Below, in pieces: positions 6,011 through 6,642 of a stretch of DNA of 6,642 nucleotides (its first letter is position 1; each line of letters opens with the position of its first letter). The translations under genes were made by a program, and so were the position numbers. Location of the stretch: the NCBI GenBank assembly GCA_022599995.1, contig JAHZLG010000156.1, positions 1 through 6,642 on the forward strand, in the 5' to 3' direction. The DNA is from Alphaproteobacteria bacterium (lineage in GTDB: Bacteria > Pseudomonadota > Alphaproteobacteria > CBDBCS01 > JAHZLG01). The notes under the pieces are model-generated. The model searched no databases, was not told the origin of the DNA, and saw only the letters and a program-made list of their open reading frames with translations.

Positions 6011-6123
6011 GCTGGAAGCTGGGAGCTGGGAGCTGGGAGCAGGGAGCTAAGAGTTAGAGCTAAGAGCTAGGAGCTAGGAGCTGGAGCTAGGAGCTGGAGC
6101 TGGAGCTGGCAGCTAAAGCTGGG
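6011..6123. repeat. AGCT-rich minisatellite (unit GGGAGCT / GGAGCT / AGGAGCT)
   Basis: Fourteen AGCT tetranucleotides occur between 6017 and 6120, mostly as GGGAGCT (7 bp, left part), then AGGAGCT and GGAGCT (7 and 6 bp, right part). Units vary in length by one base, as expected of slippage. It lies between the 3' end of the cNMP-domain gene and the candidate gyrB promoter. Because AGCT is its own reverse complement, the transcript could fold in many registers. It is not CRISPR: there are no spacers. Confidence 0.9.
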
Positions 6124-6152
6124 CCAAACCCCCATGACCAACGCAGGAGTTC

Positions 6153-6642
6153 CTAAAGCAATTGCCGCAATGCCTGATTATTTCGGCTCAAATTCCGCGC
6201 AAGATTCAAAATCACCATCTGATTCAGGCTTTTTAGCGCGCGCGGGTTTTCTTCCAGCAATTTGTCATAGCTGTCGCGATACATCACATAGGCCGTCGTT
6301 TCGGTGTCGGCAACAACCGTGGCCGTGCGGCGGCTCCTTGTGTAAAAACCTATTTCCCCTGTAATATTGCCGGCTTTGATACTCCGCAATCGAATGGGGC
6401 GTTGGTTGGGGGCTTCAATGATAATCTCGACCCCGCCACTCACGATGAAGAACATGCTGTCGGCGGTCGAGTCCTGCACTATCAGAGGTTGTCCCGCCAA
6501 AAACTGTTGTTGCTTCAATTCACGGATAATGGCGGACGCATCCTCGACCGACTCCATCTCGCGCACCAGCCATGTATCAATCTTGACGTCATCTTCTTGT
6601 CCAGCAGGTACTTGCTCACCAGACCCGCCCCGGTGCCGCAAC
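6153..6642 (-). CDS. Cyclic-nucleotide-binding-domain protein, C-terminal part (SulP-transporter-like tail); partial
   Basis: Only the last 163 or so codons are present; the reading frame is open to the window edge, so the true start is outside. The visible part folds as one cyclic-nucleotide-binding domain: QQQFLAGQPLIVQDSTADSMFFIVSGGVEIII is the first half of the beta barrel, GEIGFYTRSRRTATVVADTETTAYVM the phosphate-binding cassette with conserved E and R positions, and the end (LARNLSRNNQALRQLL) is a closing helix. In typical cAMP-binding proteins the cassette starts FGELA; here it is TGEIGFYT. The set IRLRSIKAGNITGEIGFYTRSRRTATVVAD with the N-rich terminal helix is most like the domain attached after the STAS domain in some SulP anion permeases. 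No helix-turn-helix follows, so it is not a Crp/Fnr regulator. That it is a SulP protein is inferred; the membrane and STAS parts are not in the window. Confidence 0.7.
   Translation of the reverse strand, partial: LRHRGGSGEQVPAGQEDDVKIDTWLVREMESVEDASAIIRELKQQQFLAGQPLIVQDSTADSMFFIVSGGVEIIIEAPNQRPIRLRSIKAGNITGEIGFYTRSRRTATVVADTETTAYVMYRDSYDKLLEENPRALKSLNQMVILNLARNLSRNNQALRQLL

Larger units (their letters stand above)
5841..6152. other. Intergenic region between cNMP-domain gene and gyrB
   Basis: This 312-bp gap contains no supported gene. From the gyrB side it holds a 12-bp tandem duplication (5845-5868), a candidate promoter (5892-5920), about 90 bp of unremarkable sequence, and an AGCT-rich minisatellite (6011-6123). 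No recognisable intrinsic terminator for the upstream gene was found; AGCT palindromes in the minisatellite could fold but lack a T run. Confidence 0.7.

Noticed and set aside
5304..6050. Plus-strand open frame of 248 codons spanning the gyrB 5' end and its promoter region
   Set aside because: It is antisense to the conserved ATPase domain of gyrB and ends in the AGCT minisatellite; its product shows no recognisable domain.
6011..6123. CRISPR or attachment site in the AGCT array
   Set aside because: Contiguous 6-7-bp units without spacers, no integrase or tRNA gene nearby; it is a simple minisatellite.

Overview
The window looks like chromosomal DNA of a moderately GC-rich Gram-negative bacterium, most likely an alphaproteobacterium. 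This rests on the GyrB sequence, with its proteobacterial insert in the Toprim/C-terminal half and an alphaproteobacterial-style C-terminus (VEPRRLFIQDHALE), and on the MobB, PgsA and ABC-2 ATPase sequences. The genus cannot be named from the sequence alone. Every supported gene is on the minus strand, so transcription runs from high to low coordinates.

Layout in transcription order. (1) 6642-6153: C-terminal part of a protein ending in a cyclic-nucleotide-binding-like domain, resembling the tail of SulP-type anion transporters; it runs off the window. (2) 6152-5841: a 312-bp gap with a 14-copy AGCT minisatellite, a good candidate gyrB promoter, and a 12-bp tandem duplication where a ribosome binding site would be expected. 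(3) 5840-3150: full-length gyrB, 896 codons, with a low-complexity N-terminal extension and a Pro/Thr-rich linker whose DNA is a strong G-quadruplex motif. (4) 3149-2696: about 450 bp with no convincing gene. It begins with a degenerate CTAGGTGTCG array that includes the gyrB stop codon and ends in a T-poor tract. (5) 2695-1691: an ABC-2-type ATPase with no permease in the window. (6) 1690-1510: a short repeat-containing gap. (7) 1509-1: pgsA, mobB and the 5' end of moeA, with 4-nt and 14-nt overlaps, a clear co-transcribed cluster.

How the genes work together: gyrB is DNA supercoiling housekeeping. PgsA makes phosphatidylglycerol phosphate for the membrane. MobB and MoeA act late in molybdenum cofactor synthesis, MoeA inserting molybdate into molybdopterin and MobB being a GTP-binding helper for the guanine-dinucleotide form. 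The ABC ATPase probably powers an exporter whose membrane subunit is encoded elsewhere.

I found no new defence, mobile or biosynthetic system. The most notable signal is that short tandem duplications of different unit length (6-7, 9, 12, 14, about 15 and 18 bp) occupy almost every weakly constrained stretch, both between genes and inside coding linkers.
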